Below, piece after piece: positions 43,438 to 52,515 of a DNA stretch of 64,000 nt. Under the pieces are notes generated by a model. The model did no database searches. It had not been told where the DNA came from and saw only the letters and a list, made by a program, of their open reading frames with translations. Both the position numbers and the translations under genes were made by a program. Each line of letters begins with the position of its first letter. Position 1 is the stretch's first letter. This DNA is from Pararhizobium qamdonense (GTDB lineage: Bacteria; Pseudomonadota; Alphaproteobacteria; Rhizobiales; Rhizobiaceae): the NCBI RefSeq assembly GCF_029277445.1, contig NZ_CP119566.1:2420001-2484000 (forward strand), given 5' to 3'.

Positions 43438-44973
43438 CTAAGCGAAGCTTTTGCGGCGGCGCTCGACAGCCGGGGCATCCTCGATGGCCGGGATGCTCTG
43501 AAGAACGCGCTTTGACGGCAGAATGGCGATCGCCTCGGTGCCTTCGCGCAGTTTCGAGCGCAGAAGGAAGTCGCCATTGTGCTTGGCAAGGATCGCCTGA
43601 ACGATCGGCAGGCCAAGCCCCGTTCCCTGTTCGGCGCTCTTGATGGCAATCGAGCCCTGGCCAAAGGCCGACAGCACGACGGGGATTTCGTCTTCGGGAA
43701 TGCCGGGGCCGTTGTCCTTGATGGACAGATACTGGCCACCGCCAGCCGTCCAGCCGACCTTCACCGAAATCTCGCCGCCCGATGGCGTGAATTTCACCGC
43801 ATTCGACAACAGGTTCAGCACCACCTGGCGCATCGCCTTTTCGTCAACCCAGACCGACGGCATGCCATACTCGAACTGTTCGGTGATGCTGATATTCTTG
43901 GTGCGGGCGCGCAGCTGCACCATGCCGATGCAATCCTCGGTGATCTCGACCAGATGGATGGCCTCCTCGTTGAGATCGTATTTGCCGGCCTCGATGCGCG
44001 AGAGGTCGAGGATTTCGTTGATGAGATCGAGCAGGTGCTGGCCTGAGCGATGGATATCGCCGGTATATTCCTTGTAGATCGGATTGTTGAGCGGCCCGAG
44101 CACTTCCGTCGACATCACCTCGGAGAAGCCGAGAATGGCATTCAAGGGCGTGCGCAATTCATGCGACATGGAGGCGAGGAAGCGCGACTTTGCCATATTG
44201 GCTTCCTCGGCGCGGCGGCGCGCCTCATCCGACATCGACTTGGCAACTTCGAGTTCGGCGATCAGATCGTCCTTTTCCGACTGGACAGAGAGGATATGCA
44301 CATTGCCGCGATGCATGCGGTTGGTCATGAAGACGAGGAAGAGCAGCAATGTCAGGAGCACGACGGTCAGCGAGAAATAACCGGAATTGCCGGTTTTAAA
44401 GGTCAGGCCGCTCAGCGCGGCAATGACCGGCACATAGGTGAAGAGCAGGGCATTGCGCAGCAGAAACGTGCCCATGGCCGTGGCCGCGAGCGCAATCAGC
44501 AGCACGGCGGCTTTGTAGATGCCGAAATTGGTTTCGCCGCAGCTATCGCAATCCTGAAAGACGAATGCCGCCCAGCAGAAGCCGATGACGATCTGGGCAA
44601 ACAGGAAACGGCTGCGCCAGTAGGACACCTTGTCTGCTGCGATTTCCACCGCCTTTGCCCGGCGCGCGATCAGAATGCCGATGGCATTCACGCATAAGGC
44701 CGCAATCCCCCAGGGGAGAATATCGAGCTGTTGCGACAGGTAGATGCCGATGCCGGTGACCACGATGATGAAAAGCGGCATGGCGGCTGCGCCGTGCAGC
44801 ATGGTATCGACGTGAAGACCGAGCATCTCCTTGTCGAAGCCGGAGGCATTGGAGGGGCCGGCCTGCAGGCGTTCGCGGGTCGTGCGCACGGCTTTGGACA
44901 CCGCAGTGTTGCGGTGGCTGCGCGATTTATCGACGATATTCTTGTCGGCCGATGTGCTGACGCCCTTACTCAT
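43438..44973 (-). CDS. Sensor histidine kinase, PleC/DivJ-type
   Basis: A 511-residue membrane kinase. Residues about 50-225 contain six predicted helices, followed by a coiled linker (about 225-262). The phosphoacceptor His is in SMSHELRTPLNAILGFSEVM (about residue 272). The ATPase domain has N-box NLLSNAVKF, G1 DNGPGIP and G2 GTGLGLPIV. SHELRTPLNAILGFSEVM plus GPLNNPIYKEY is the pattern of the PdhS/PleC/DivJ group that acts on the cell-cycle regulator DivK, so a polar cell-cycle role is possible. No response regulator is adjacent. ATG 44973 (MSKGVSTSADKN) was chosen; longer frames upstream overlap the divergent gene. Confidence 0.88.
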   Translation of the reverse strand: MSKGVSTSADKNIVDKSRSHRNTAVSKAVRTTRERLQAGPSNASGFDKEMLGLHVDTMLHGAAAMPLFIIVVTGIGIYLSQQLDILPWGIAALCVNAIGILIARRAKAVEIAADKVSYWRSRFLFAQIVIGFCWAAFVFQDCDSCGETNFGIYKAAVLLIALAATAMGTFLLRNALLFTYVPVIAALSGLTFKTGNSGYFSLTVVLLTLLLFLVFMTNRMHRGNVHILSVQSEKDDLIAELEVAKSMSDEARRRAEEANMAKSRFLASMSHELRTPLNAILGFSEVMSTEVLGPLNNPIYKEYTGDIHRSGQHLLDLINEILDLSRIEAGKYDLNEEAIHLVEITEDCIGMVQLRARTKNISITEQFEYGMPSVWVDEKAMRQVVLNLLSNAVKFTPSGGEISVKVGWTAGGGQYLSIKDNGPGIPEDEIPVVLSAFGQGSIAIKSAEQGTGLGLPIVQAILAKHNGDFLLRSKLREGTEAIAILPSKRVLQSIPAIEDAPAVERRRKSFA

Positions 44974-45114
44974 GATCTCATACGCGTTAACGGAATCCGT
45001 TGAACTGTAAGGGGGAATCCTTAAGAAGTTGCTGCGATGTCCTGGTTTTTCATCGGATATGTCCCGGTATGAATCGAATTGGCAATGTCGCAAGGGTAGG
45101 TCATAAGAACTGTC

Positions 45115-45711
45115 ATGAAGTGCGTATTCCTGATCATCCGCGACCTGCTCCTGACCGCGCTGATCCTTTTGTTCGTGGGGCTTGTGGCGGTGCGGCTCGA
45201 GGCGCCGCAGGAGGCCTTGTCCGGCCGCGTGCGGGTTGTCGATGGCGATACGCTGGTGCTTGACGGCCAGCGTATCCGGCTGGTGGGTATCGATGCGCCG
45301 GAATTGCGGCAGGTCTGCCGGCGTAACCAGCAGGAATGGCCCTGCGGCGGCGCGGCCAGGACCTATCTTACAAACCTGATCGGCAATGCCCAGGCGACCT
45401 GCGATGCCGAGGGCAGCGATCGATATCAGCGGCTTCTTGCCGTTTGCCGGGTTGCAAACCGCAGCCTCAACGCGGCGATGGTCGATGGCGGTTATGCCGT
45501 GGCATTCGGGGACTACGAAAGCCAGGAAGCCGTTGCCCGGCAAAAGCGGCTCGGAATTTGGGACGGCACGTTCGACGCGCCACGCACATGGCGCCAGACG
45601 CATGGTGGAATGGACGAGATGCCCCATATTCCGGAGGGATGGCTGGGCAAGCTTGTGTCACGGATCGGCGAGGCGATCGGGACTGTAATGTCAAAGGTAT
45701 GGCATGAGTGA
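45115..45711 (+). CDS. Thermonuclease (SNase) family protein, membrane-anchored
   Basis: A 198-residue protein with one N-terminal helix (about 7-26), then the staphylococcal nuclease domain: RVVDGDTLVLDGQRIRLVGI, DAPEL, and DRYQRLLAVC. The Arg in IRLVGIDAPE, its Glu and the Arg in the DRYQRL motif match the catalytic trio. The domain likely faces the periplasm and cuts nucleic acid with calcium. It overlaps the next gene by eight bases, suggesting one transcript with the DNA-repair-like protein. Confidence 0.9.
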   Translation: MKCVFLIIRDLLLTALILLFVGLVAVRLEAPQEALSGRVRVVDGDTLVLDGQRIRLVGIDAPELRQVCRRNQQEWPCGGAARTYLTNLIGNAQATCDAEGSDRYQRLLAVCRVANRSLNAAMVDGGYAVAFGDYESQEAVARQKRLGIWDGTFDAPRTWRQTHGGMDEMPHIPEGWLGKLVSRIGEAIGTVMSKVWHE

Positions 45712-46363
45712 CGGCCGGGAGGATGGACGTGACGGGCAGGCGGATGGGCTGGAAGGCCTGCGGGCGGCGATTGCAGCCTGCCGGATCTGCCGCGATGCGC
45801 CGGCACGGGGGCCTGACGACCGCCTGCCGCACGAACCACGCCCGGTCGCCGTGATCTCATCGGCAGCCCGCATCCTGATCTCCGGCCAGGCGCCCGGACT
45901 GCGCGTCCACGAAAGCGGTCTGCCGTTCAACGACGCGTCGGGCGACCGGCTGCGGCAGTGGCTCGGTGTTGACCGCGCTACGTTCTATGATCGCAACCTC
46001 TTTGCCATCGTGCCGATGGGTTTCTGTTTTCCGGGGTATGACGCGCATGGCAGCGACTTGCCGCCGCGCCGGGAATGCGCGCCGCGCTGGCGCCGCGAGG
46101 TCGTGGATGCCATGCCGCAGATCGAGCTCGTGCTCGCCATCGGCCAATATGCGCAGGGCTGGCATCTGGGTGAGCGGCAGGCCCGCACCATGACCGAAAC
46201 CGTGCGCAACTGGCGCGCGCATCTTGGGTCCAATACCGGGCCGCCGGTCCTCGCGCTGCCGCATCCAAGCTGGCGCAATACCGGCTGGCTGAAGAAAAAT
46301 CCTTGGTTTGCCGAGGATGTCCTGCCGGTGCTGCGCGAGCGAGTGGAAAAATTGATAATCTGA
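45704..46363 (+). CDS. Uracil-DNA glycosylase family protein
   Basis: A 219-residue protein of the UDG superfamily. Motif 1 is ISGQAPGLRVHESGLPFND and motif 2 is LPHPSWRN (the HPS block that contacts the base flip). The N-terminal CRIC pair is not matched by the full four-cysteine cluster of family 4 enzymes, so it is not a typical Fe-S UDG. It likely removes uracil or related bases, but the reaction is not proven for this subgroup. It follows the thermonuclease gene with overlapping ends. Confidence 0.85.
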   Translation: MSDGREDGRDGQADGLEGLRAAIAACRICRDAPARGPDDRLPHEPRPVAVISSAARILISGQAPGLRVHESGLPFNDASGDRLRQWLGVDRATFYDRNLFAIVPMGFCFPGYDAHGSDLPPRRECAPRWRREVVDAMPQIELVLAIGQYAQGWHLGERQARTMTETVRNWRAHLGSNTGPPVLALPHPSWRNTGWLKKNPWFAEDVLPVLRERVEKLII

Positions 46364-46428
46364 AACAATTTTCTTTCATTTGCTGAATTTGACGCTATAG
46401 AGAGAATAATATTCGAAGGGGTGTCTTA

Positions 46429-46917
46429 ATGGATCGTCTTGACCGCAAAATCCTGCGCCTGTTGCAGGAGGATTCCACGCTCGCCGTTGCCGACCTGGCT
46501 AAAAAGGTCGGCCTGTCCACCACGCCCTGCTGGCGCCGCATCCAGAAGATGGAAGAGGATGGCGTGATCCGGGGCCGTGTGGCGCTTCTCGATCCGGCGA
46601 AGGTCAATACGAAAGTCACGGTCTTCGTGTCGATCCGCACCAACACCCATTCGATCGAATGGTTGAAGCGCTTTTCCGAAGTGGTCGGCGAGTTTCCGGA
46701 AGTGGTCGAATTCTACCGCATGAGCGGCGATGTCGATTATCTCCTGCGCGTCGTCGTGCCCGACATTGCCGCCTATGACGCCTTCTACAAGAGGCTGATC
46801 ACCAAGATCGAAATCCGCGACGTCTCATCGGTCTTTGCGATGGAGCAGATCAAATATACCACGCAGCTGCCGCTGGACTACATGGTGATCGACCAGGCGA
46901 AGTCCAGCGAGGACTGA
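46429..46917 (+). CDS. Lrp/AsnC family transcriptional regulator
   Basis: A 162-residue regulator. The N-terminal helix-turn-helix is MDRLDRKILRLLQEDSTLAV followed by LAKKVGLSTTPCWRRIQKME. The C-terminal ligand-binding (RAM) domain has EFPEVVEFYRMSGDVDYLLR. Such proteins form octamers and sense amino acids. The AT-rich stretch immediately upstream (46365-46410) may carry its own promoter and autoregulatory site. The target genes are not indicated by the neighbours. Confidence 0.93.
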   Translation: MDRLDRKILRLLQEDSTLAVADLAKKVGLSTTPCWRRIQKMEEDGVIRGRVALLDPAKVNTKVTVFVSIRTNTHSIEWLKRFSEVVGEFPEVVEFYRMSGDVDYLLRVVVPDIAAYDAFYKRLITKIEIRDVSSVFAMEQIKYTTQLPLDYMVIDQAKSSED

Positions 46918-46997
46918 GCCCGGGCGTCTTTGGCATGAGGCGTGCTTGCGGGGACTTTGCCGGGCGCTTATGTTCAATGCGTTGAACGGAGGTTGCG

Positions 46998-47270
46998 ATG
47001 GGCATTGTGGAGAAAGTGACGGTGTCGTTGCCGCAGGAAACTGCCGAGTTCCTCCGGTCCGAGGTGGAAAACGGTTCCTATGCTTCACCAAGCGATATTG
47101 TTGGTGAAGCCGTCCAGGAATGGAAGGAACGGCGCGATCTCCTGGGATATTCCCCTAAAGAGCTTAACATCTTAGTCAGCGAAGCCGAGGGCAGCGGCTC
47201 CAGCCCATTTGCGACAATGGATGAGCTGAAAGCCGAGGCACGCCGCCTTTATTTGTCCACGCAGAGATGA
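46998..47270 (+). CDS. Antitoxin, ParD-like (CC2985 type)
   Basis: A 90-residue protein with the ParD start VEKVTVSLPQETAEFLRSEV and NGSYASPSDIVGEAVQEWKE, a ribbon-helix-helix domain. The C-terminal half (LKAEARRLYLSTQR at the end) would bind the toxin. A GGAGG site lies eight bases before the ATG. It precedes the toxin by 11 bases. The pair is unrelated in sequence to the one at 31.7-32.3 kb apart from the shared fold. Confidence 0.9.
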   Translation: MGIVEKVTVSLPQETAEFLRSEVENGSYASPSDIVGEAVQEWKERRDLLGYSPKELNILVSEAEGSGSSPFATMDELKAEARRLYLSTQR

Positions 47271-47281
47271 AGCGCTGATAG

Positions 47282-47575
47282 ATGCGTATCCTCGTGCGCA
47301 CCGGAGCAGCCGACACTGATCTGATTGATGTATGGATCTATCTTGCTCCGAGAAACCTGGCAGCGGCTGACCAACTCCTCGACACATTTCAAAAAGGTTT
47401 CGAGCGGCTGCTTATCTATCCTGAGTCCGGCCAGCGCCGTGATGACATATCACCAGGGCTACGGCATTTGACGCTTGGAAATCACCTCATTCTTTACCGT
47501 TACGACGGGGAGGCTGTGACGATCCTGAGGGTCCTTCATGGCCGCCGGAATATCACGCCAGACAGCGTCGAATGA
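47282..47575 (+). CDS. Type II toxin, ParE family
   Basis: A 97-residue protein. The core pattern is RTGAADTDLIDVWIYLAPRN, LIYPESGQRRDDISPGLRHL and ILYRYDGEAVTILRVLHGRR. The terminal VLHGRRN is typical of ParE proteins, which inhibit gyrase. It ends 19 bases before the stop of the convergent dehydrogenase gene. Confidence 0.9.
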   Translation: MRILVRTGAADTDLIDVWIYLAPRNLAAADQLLDTFQKGFERLLIYPESGQRRDDISPGLRHLTLGNHLILYRYDGEAVTILRVLHGRRNITPDSVE

Positions 47576-47593
47576 CGCTCCGCTGAACGGTCC

Positions 47594-48466
47594 CTATTTG
47601 CTTTCCAGCCGCGCCAGAAGCGACGACGTATCCCAGCGCTTGCCGCCCATGTCCTGCACATCGGCGTAGAACTGATCGACGAGTGCCGTAACCGGCAGTT
47701 TTGCGCCGTTGCTGCGGGCTTCGGTCAGGACGATGCCGAGGTCCTTGCGCATCCAATCGACGGCGAAGCCGAAATCATATTGGCCTGCGTTCATCGTCTT
47801 GTGCCGGTTTTCCATCTGCCAGGAGCCGGCGGCGCCCTTGGAAATCACCTCGATAACCTTCTCGATGTCCAGACCGGCCCGTTTGCCGAAATGGATGCCT
47901 TCGGCAAGACCCTGGACGAGGCCGGCGATGCAGATTTGGTTGACCATCTTGGTCAGCTGGCCGGAGCCGGCCGGTCCCATCAGGCCGACCATGCGGGCAT
48001 AGGCGTCGATGATGGGTTTGGCGCGCTCGAACACGGCGGGATCGCCGCCGCACATCACCGTCAGCACGCCGTTTTCAGCACCCGCCTGGCCGCCGGAGAC
48101 GGGCGCGTCGACGAAATGGGCGCTGCGGGCGGTGGCGGCCGCATCGAGTTCGCGGGCAACCTCGGCGGAGGCCGTGGTATTGTCGATAAAAATGGCGCCG
48201 GCCTTCAGCGTTTCGAAGGCGCCGCCCTTGCCCGTCGTCACCGAGCGCAGGTCATCGTCATTGCCGACACAGCAGAACACGAAATCGGCGCCTTCAGCCG
48301 CTTCGGCCGGTGTCGCAACCGCGCGTCCGCCAAATTGCGCCGCCCATTTTTCGGACTTCGCGGCCGTGCGGTTATAGACCGTCAGCGCGTGACCGCCCTT
48401 GACCTTGAGGTGACCGGCCATCGGATATCCCATGACGCCAAGACCAATGAACGCGACATTTGCCAT
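47594..48466 (-). CDS. NAD(P)-dependent beta-hydroxyacid dehydrogenase family protein
   Basis: A 290-residue two-domain enzyme. The dinucleotide-binding motif is GLGVMGYPMAGHL (8-20). The substrate motif FVDAPVSGGQAGAENGVLTV and the catalytic Lys in GSGQLTKMVNQICIAG follow. The C-terminal helix has KDLGIVLTEA. The family includes 3-hydroxyisobutyrate dehydrogenase and tartronate semialdehyde reductase (GarR); which one this is cannot be settled. No catabolic operon is adjacent. Confidence 0.9.
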   Translation of the reverse strand: MANVAFIGLGVMGYPMAGHLKVKGGHALTVYNRTAAKSEKWAAQFGGRAVATPAEAAEGADFVFCCVGNDDDLRSVTTGKGGAFETLKAGAIFIDNTTASAEVARELDAAATARSAHFVDAPVSGGQAGAENGVLTVMCGGDPAVFERAKPIIDAYARMVGLMGPAGSGQLTKMVNQICIAGLVQGLAEGIHFGKRAGLDIEKVIEVISKGAAGSWQMENRHKTMNAGQYDFGFAVDWMRKDLGIVLTEARSNGAKLPVTALVDQFYADVQDMGGKRWDTSSLLARLESK

Positions 48467-48722
48467 TCGAACACTCCCGAAATTCCATTTCTCCGAGACT
48501 TAACCGATGCGGATCAGGCGGGGAAGGGCCGTTGTGATCGCGGCCAGTCAAAAGCGGTTTCGAAACGGTTTTGCGGCAAAATCAAATCCGCCACGTCAAA
48601 TTTTGCCGAAATCCGCTCATTCTGAATATTTATAATGTCGATAGAATTTATCGTTTGATCCATCCTTGGTTTCAAAGGCCCTGCTGGACAGCCGGGCAGG
48701 CACGACAGGAGAGGTCACGTTG

Positions 48723-49694
48723 ATGTTTACCCGCAGACAGACATTGTCACTTTTGAGCGCGGCCGCAGCGGTCGCAGTCCTGCCCTCGACCCGCAGCGTC
48801 TCGGCTGCCGAGCCACTTAAGGAACTGCGCTTCGGCTGGCAGAAGAATGGCGTCCTGGCGCTCGCCAAGGGCACTGGTGCGCTGGAGAAGCGCTTTGCCG
48901 ATCGCGGCATCACCGTGACCTGGGCTGAATTCTCTTCGGGCCCGCCGCTGCTGGAGGCGCTTGGCGCTGGCGCGATCGATTTTGGCCCGACCGGCGACGT
49001 GCCGCCGCTCTTTGCCCAGGCGGCAGGCGGCAACCTGCTCTATGCCGGCACCTATAAGGGGTCATCGGCCGGTTCGGCTATTCTCGTGCACAAGGATTCG
49101 CCATTTCAGACGGTCGCCGATCTCAAGGGCAAGCGCGTCGCCTTCAAGCGGGGCTCGAGCGCCCATAATTTTACCGTCAAGGCGCTGCGCAAATCTGGTC
49201 TTGGCATTACCGACATCGAGGCTGCCGATCTCTCGCCCTCGGATGCGGCCGCAGCCTTTGCCAGCCGGCAGATCGACGCATGGTCGATCTGGGATCCGTA
49301 TTTTGCTGTGGCGGAAAAGGACCCGAACACGCGGGTGCTGACCACGGCCGAGGGGATCGTCGAATCCTGGAGCTACTTCCTCAGCAATGGCGACTTTGCC
49401 GCCGCCCATGGCGACGTGCTGGGCGACATTCTCGACGAACTGGCAAAGGTCGGGGCGGCCGCGCAGAACGATCTTGACGGGACGGTTGCGGCGCTTTCGA
49501 AGATCACCGGCGTGCCGGAGGAGATCCAGCGCGTGGTGCTGACGCGCAAGGATTTCAGTCTTGCGGATGTGTCCACGCTCGGCCCGGATGCGGCCGCCTA
49601 CCAGCAGGCGCTGGCCGACGAGTTCTTCCAGCTGCAGATCATTCCGAAACAGCTGACGGTCAGCGATATCATCTGGAAGGGCCGGGCAAGCTGA
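48723..49694 (+). CDS. Orphan aliphatic sulfonate-type substrate-binding protein
   Basis: A 323-residue periplasmic protein similar throughout to the SsuA at 24 kb. Motifs are LRFGWQKNGVLALAKG, TWAEFSSGPPLLEALGAGAI and FKRGSSAHNF, plus WDPYFAVAEKD. It has a twin-arginine-like signal peptide (FTRRQTLSLLSAAAAVAV), unlike SsuA. No permease or ATPase lies next to it, so it either uses the ssuBC system or acts as a separate receptor. ATG 48723 has an AGGAGAGG site upstream. Confidence 0.85.
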   Translation: MFTRRQTLSLLSAAAAVAVLPSTRSVSAAEPLKELRFGWQKNGVLALAKGTGALEKRFADRGITVTWAEFSSGPPLLEALGAGAIDFGPTGDVPPLFAQAAGGNLLYAGTYKGSSAGSAILVHKDSPFQTVADLKGKRVAFKRGSSAHNFTVKALRKSGLGITDIEAADLSPSDAAAAFASRQIDAWSIWDPYFAVAEKDPNTRVLTTAEGIVESWSYFLSNGDFAAAHGDVLGDILDELAKVGAAAQNDLDGTVAALSKITGVPEEIQRVVLTRKDFSLADVSTLGPDAAAYQQALADEFFQLQIIPKQLTVSDIIWKGRAS

Positions 49695-49772
49695 GACGGC
49701 GCGCGGCCGTCAGCCACGCTCCGGCATCCCTGCCTCGGGTTTAATGCCGGGATTGATAGTGCTGATGCAGCA

Positions 49773-49806
49773 ACCCGGCCTGCGCCGGGTCGAAAAAATC
49801 TTTTGA
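49773..49806 (+). terminator. Terminator after the orphan SsuA-like gene
   Basis: ACCCGGC (49773-49779) and GCCGGGT (49784-49790) form a 7-bp stem with a CTGC loop. A mixed A/T-rich tail (CGAAAAAATCTTTT) follows, so termination is likely but not certain. Confidence 0.65.
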
Positions 49807-49974
49807 TACAACGGCTTGGCTTGACTTGGTCATAGCAGATGCGTCCAAAATGACGACGATCCCTGGAGATTGCTTCTAACCGGTGCTTGAAGACGGGTGT
49901 TTGCGCCGTATGTCCTCCCGGGGCAGACGTATCGCGGCTGCCGTATTCCTGTTGATCTTCGGAAGGACAATTCC

Positions 49975-50355
49975 ATGGCCGATCGTCTGAACGCTTCGTG
50001 CCGCTGCGGCGGTGTCAAATTTTCAATTCCGGTGGAATCCGCCGGAGTGTTCTGCTGTCATTGCGGCGATTGCCGCAAGGCGCATGGCAATTACATGGCG
50101 GTGATCGGTGCGCCGCGTGACGATGTCCAGTTCGAGGCCGACGGCACCCTGCAATGGTACGGCTATTCCGACAAGGCCAGGCGCGGGTTCTGCTCGACCT
50201 GCGGCAGCCGGCTTTTGAAGGACAATATCGGCACCGACCTCCTGATGGTCTCGGCCGGCGTCATCGATGGCGATACGGGCAAGAAGATCGTCAAGAACAT
50301 CCTGACGGAGTTCAAGGGCGACTGGTACGAGCTGCCGGAGGTTCACGGCGCCTGA
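49975..50355 (+). CDS. GFA family (CENP-V/glutathione-dependent formaldehyde-activating-like) protein
   Basis: A 126-residue protein. Zinc-binding cysteines appear as CRCGGVKF, CCHCGDCRKAHG and CSTCGSRL, the order of the GFA fold. ATG 49975 has a GGAAGGA site upstream. The GFA (Gfa) enzyme joins formaldehyde to glutathione in some bacteria, but most family members are unassigned. No formaldehyde gene neighbours are present. Confidence 0.88.
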   Translation: MADRLNASCRCGGVKFSIPVESAGVFCCHCGDCRKAHGNYMAVIGAPRDDVQFEADGTLQWYGYSDKARRGFCSTCGSRLLKDNIGTDLLMVSAGVIDGDTGKKIVKNILTEFKGDWYELPEVHGA

Positions 50356-50364
50356 GCGCCGTCC

Positions 50365-51177
50365 TCAGCGCAGTCTTGCGATCACCAGATGACCTGCGAT
50401 CGGCGCGCCTTCTTCCTTGCGCACGGTGATATCCGTGAGCTCGACGATATCGAAGCCGATCGCATCGAGCCTTTCGCGCACATAGGTTTCGGCATGGGCG
50501 AAACGCTGGTTCGGACCGACCATGAAGCTGCGGCCGGCAAAGGTGTCCGCAGGCAGGGTTTCGCTTGAGAAGATGAACAGGCCACCGGCATTCATATTCT
50601 CGGCGGCGCCGAAAAACAGGGCTTCGAGCGCGCCGAGATAGGGCAGCACGTCAGTCGCTGTAACGAGATCGAAGGGCTCATCGTCATTGTCCTCGAGAAA
50701 ATCGACGACCTCGGCCACATAGAGCGTCTCGTAGACGTCCTTTTCATGGGCAATCTCGACCATGTTTTCCGACAGGTCGATGCCGGTAATATCCTCGGCC
50801 ATGTCGCGCAGGGCGCTGCCGGTGAGGCCCGTGCCGCAACCGAGATCGAGCACGCGTGCAAACGGGCCGAGGTTGAGCGCCTGCAACCTTTGCCGCACCA
50901 GCATCGGCACGTGGTAGTCGAGCTGTTCGACCAGAACATCCTCGAACACATCGGCATGCTGATCAAAGAGCGTGGCGACATAGGCGTCGGGTGCCTTGTC
51001 GGGCGTCTCGCCGCGCCCCATCGAGGCAATCCGGACGGCAGCGCCGCCGTGATCGTCGGGGTCGATCGCCAGCACTTCTTCATAGGCTTTGACAGCCGCC
51101 TCGACGTCGCCGGACTTTTCCAAGGCGAGCGCGCGGTTATAGGCTTCGGCGAGGGCTTCTTCATCGATCTTCTGCAT
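50365..51177 (-). CDS. SAM-dependent methyltransferase with TPR-like N-terminus
   Basis: A 270-residue protein. Residues 5-50 form a helical TPR-like unit (YNRALALEKSGDVEAAVKAY, EEVLAIDPDD). The class I methyltransferase domain has motif I VLDLGCGTGLTG, then GIDLSENMVEIAH and LVTATDVLPYLG. The substrate is unknown; similar proteins are called methyltransferase or NodS-like. It is convergent with the GFA gene (nine-base gap). ATG 51177 (MQKIDEEALAEAYN) was chosen as the start of the TPR unit. Confidence 0.85.
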   Translation of the reverse strand: MQKIDEEALAEAYNRALALEKSGDVEAAVKAYEEVLAIDPDDHGGAAVRIASMGRGETPDKAPDAYVATLFDQHADVFEDVLVEQLDYHVPMLVRQRLQALNLGPFARVLDLGCGTGLTGSALRDMAEDITGIDLSENMVEIAHEKDVYETLYVAEVVDFLEDNDDEPFDLVTATDVLPYLGALEALFFGAAENMNAGGLFIFSSETLPADTFAGRSFMVGPNQRFAHAETYVRERLDAIGFDIVELTDITVRKEEGAPIAGHLVIARLR

Positions 51178-51343
51178 GGCGGCGTGTTTACGGCGCAGAT
51201 CGGCGTTTGGCAATGAAAAACCCGCAAAGCAGGGCATTCTGGCGCTCAAAACACGTGCGCTGATGGCATGTGCAGGATTTCTTGATTGTGATCTTTGCTG
51301 GCTGCTGGTCTTATCGCGCCTCCATGGACATGAGGAGACGACA

Positions 51344-52048
51344 ATGACGGATCAAAAGGTTGCAATCATCACGGCAGGCGGATCGGGCATGGGTGCCGTT
51401 TCGGCGCGCCGGCTGGCGGCGGAAGGGTATCATGTCGCCATCCTCTCCTCGTCCGGCAAGGGTGAAGCCCTGGCGCAGGAACTCGGCGGCATCGGTGTGA
51501 CCGGCTCGAACCAGTCGAATGACGATCTGAAGCGTCTGGTGGATGCGGCCCATGACAAATGGGGCAGGGTGGATGCTCTGGTCAATTCCGCCGGCCACGG
51601 CCCGCGTGCCCCCGTGCTCGATCTGAGCGACGACGACTGGCACAAGGGCATGGAGGTCTATTTCCTCAATGTCGTGCGGCCCACCCGGCTGGTGACGCCG
51701 ATCATGCTGGAGCAGAAATCCGGCAGCATCGTCAATATCTCCACCTATGCCACGTTCGAGCCCGACCCGCTGTTTCCCACATCCGGCGTTTTTCGCGCCG
51801 GGCTTACGGCGTTCACCAAGCTGTTTTCCGACAAATATGCCGGCGACAATATTCGAATGAACAACGTCCTGCCGGGCTTCATCGACAGCCTGCCTGCGAC
51901 TGAAGAGCGGCGCCTGCGCATTCCCATGGGCCGTTACGGCACATCGGAAGAAGTGGCCGAGCTGGTGGCGCTTCTGGCGACCGACCGCGGCGGCTACATT
52001 ACCGGCCAGAACATCCGCATCGACGGCGGCATCACCCGGTCGGTCTGA
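51344..52048 (+). CDS. SDR-family protein lacking the catalytic Tyr and Lys
   Basis: A 234-residue Rossmann-fold protein of the short-chain dehydrogenase family. It has the cofactor motif TAGGSGMG (usually TGxxxGIG) and NSAG for the usual NNAG. In the active-site region NISTYATFEPDPLFPTSGVF, the expected catalytic Tyr falls on the Ser of TSG, the Lys falls on the Arg of FRAGL, and the catalytic Ser is Thr. It may therefore have lost classical activity or use another mechanism. Similar proteins are annotated as FabG-like in rhizobia. An AGGAG site precedes the ATG. Confidence 0.83.
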   Translation: MTDQKVAIITAGGSGMGAVSARRLAAEGYHVAILSSSGKGEALAQELGGIGVTGSNQSNDDLKRLVDAAHDKWGRVDALVNSAGHGPRAPVLDLSDDDWHKGMEVYFLNVVRPTRLVTPIMLEQKSGSIVNISTYATFEPDPLFPTSGVFRAGLTAFTKLFSDKYAGDNIRMNNVLPGFIDSLPATEERRLRIPMGRYGTSEEVAELVALLATDRGGYITGQNIRIDGGITRSV

Positions 52049-52093
52049 TTGTACTCAGAGCGCGGGTTGTACTCAGGGCGCGGGGCGGGGGCA

Positions 52094-52360
52094 TCAATTG
52101 ATGATGAACTCGCCCTTGAGCGCCCGCCAGTCGGTGGCCGAAATCAGCCTGCGGTGGACATAGCGCACCGAGTGCAGCGGCCCTTCCAGCTTTTCCTGCC
52201 AGAATTTGAGAAAGCTCTTCATTTCCGGAAACTCCGGCGCCAGGTCGTAGTGCTGCCAGATATAGGTTTGCAGGAAAGCCGGATGATCGGGCATCCGGTA
52301 TAGAATCTGGGCCGTCGTCAGGCCATAACCCTTGAGCTGCAGTTCCATTTCGTTCGTCAT
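52094..52360 (-). CDS. Usg-like family protein
   Basis: An 88-residue protein with the Usg pattern LQLKGYGLTTAQILYRMPDH, LQTYIWQHYDLAPEFPEMKS and GPLHSVRYVHRRLIS. Usg was named for a small gene in the Caulobacter tryptophan operon; its function is unknown. ATG 52360 (MTNEMELQLKG) has an AGGT element upstream. No tryptophan gene is nearby here. Confidence 0.87.
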   Translation of the reverse strand: MTNEMELQLKGYGLTTAQILYRMPDHPAFLQTYIWQHYDLAPEFPEMKSFLKFWQEKLEGPLHSVRYVHRRLISATDWRALKGEFIIN

Positions 52361-52515
52361 GCCGGACCTCATTTTGTTCAATGATGGTCCCTACGATTGA
52401 AGCATGGAAATGGTTAGCTGGATATTAACAATGCATCACGGGAAAACAAAATAACGTTCAAAATCAAGTGTTTGGCAGCATGGGTTGGAGAGTGCTGCCA
52501 AACGGTTCGTTGGTC

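Noticed and set aside
44974-45627. Upstream extension of the histidine kinase frame
   Set aside because: It overlaps the divergent thermonuclease gene and shows no domain; the kinase starts at 44973.
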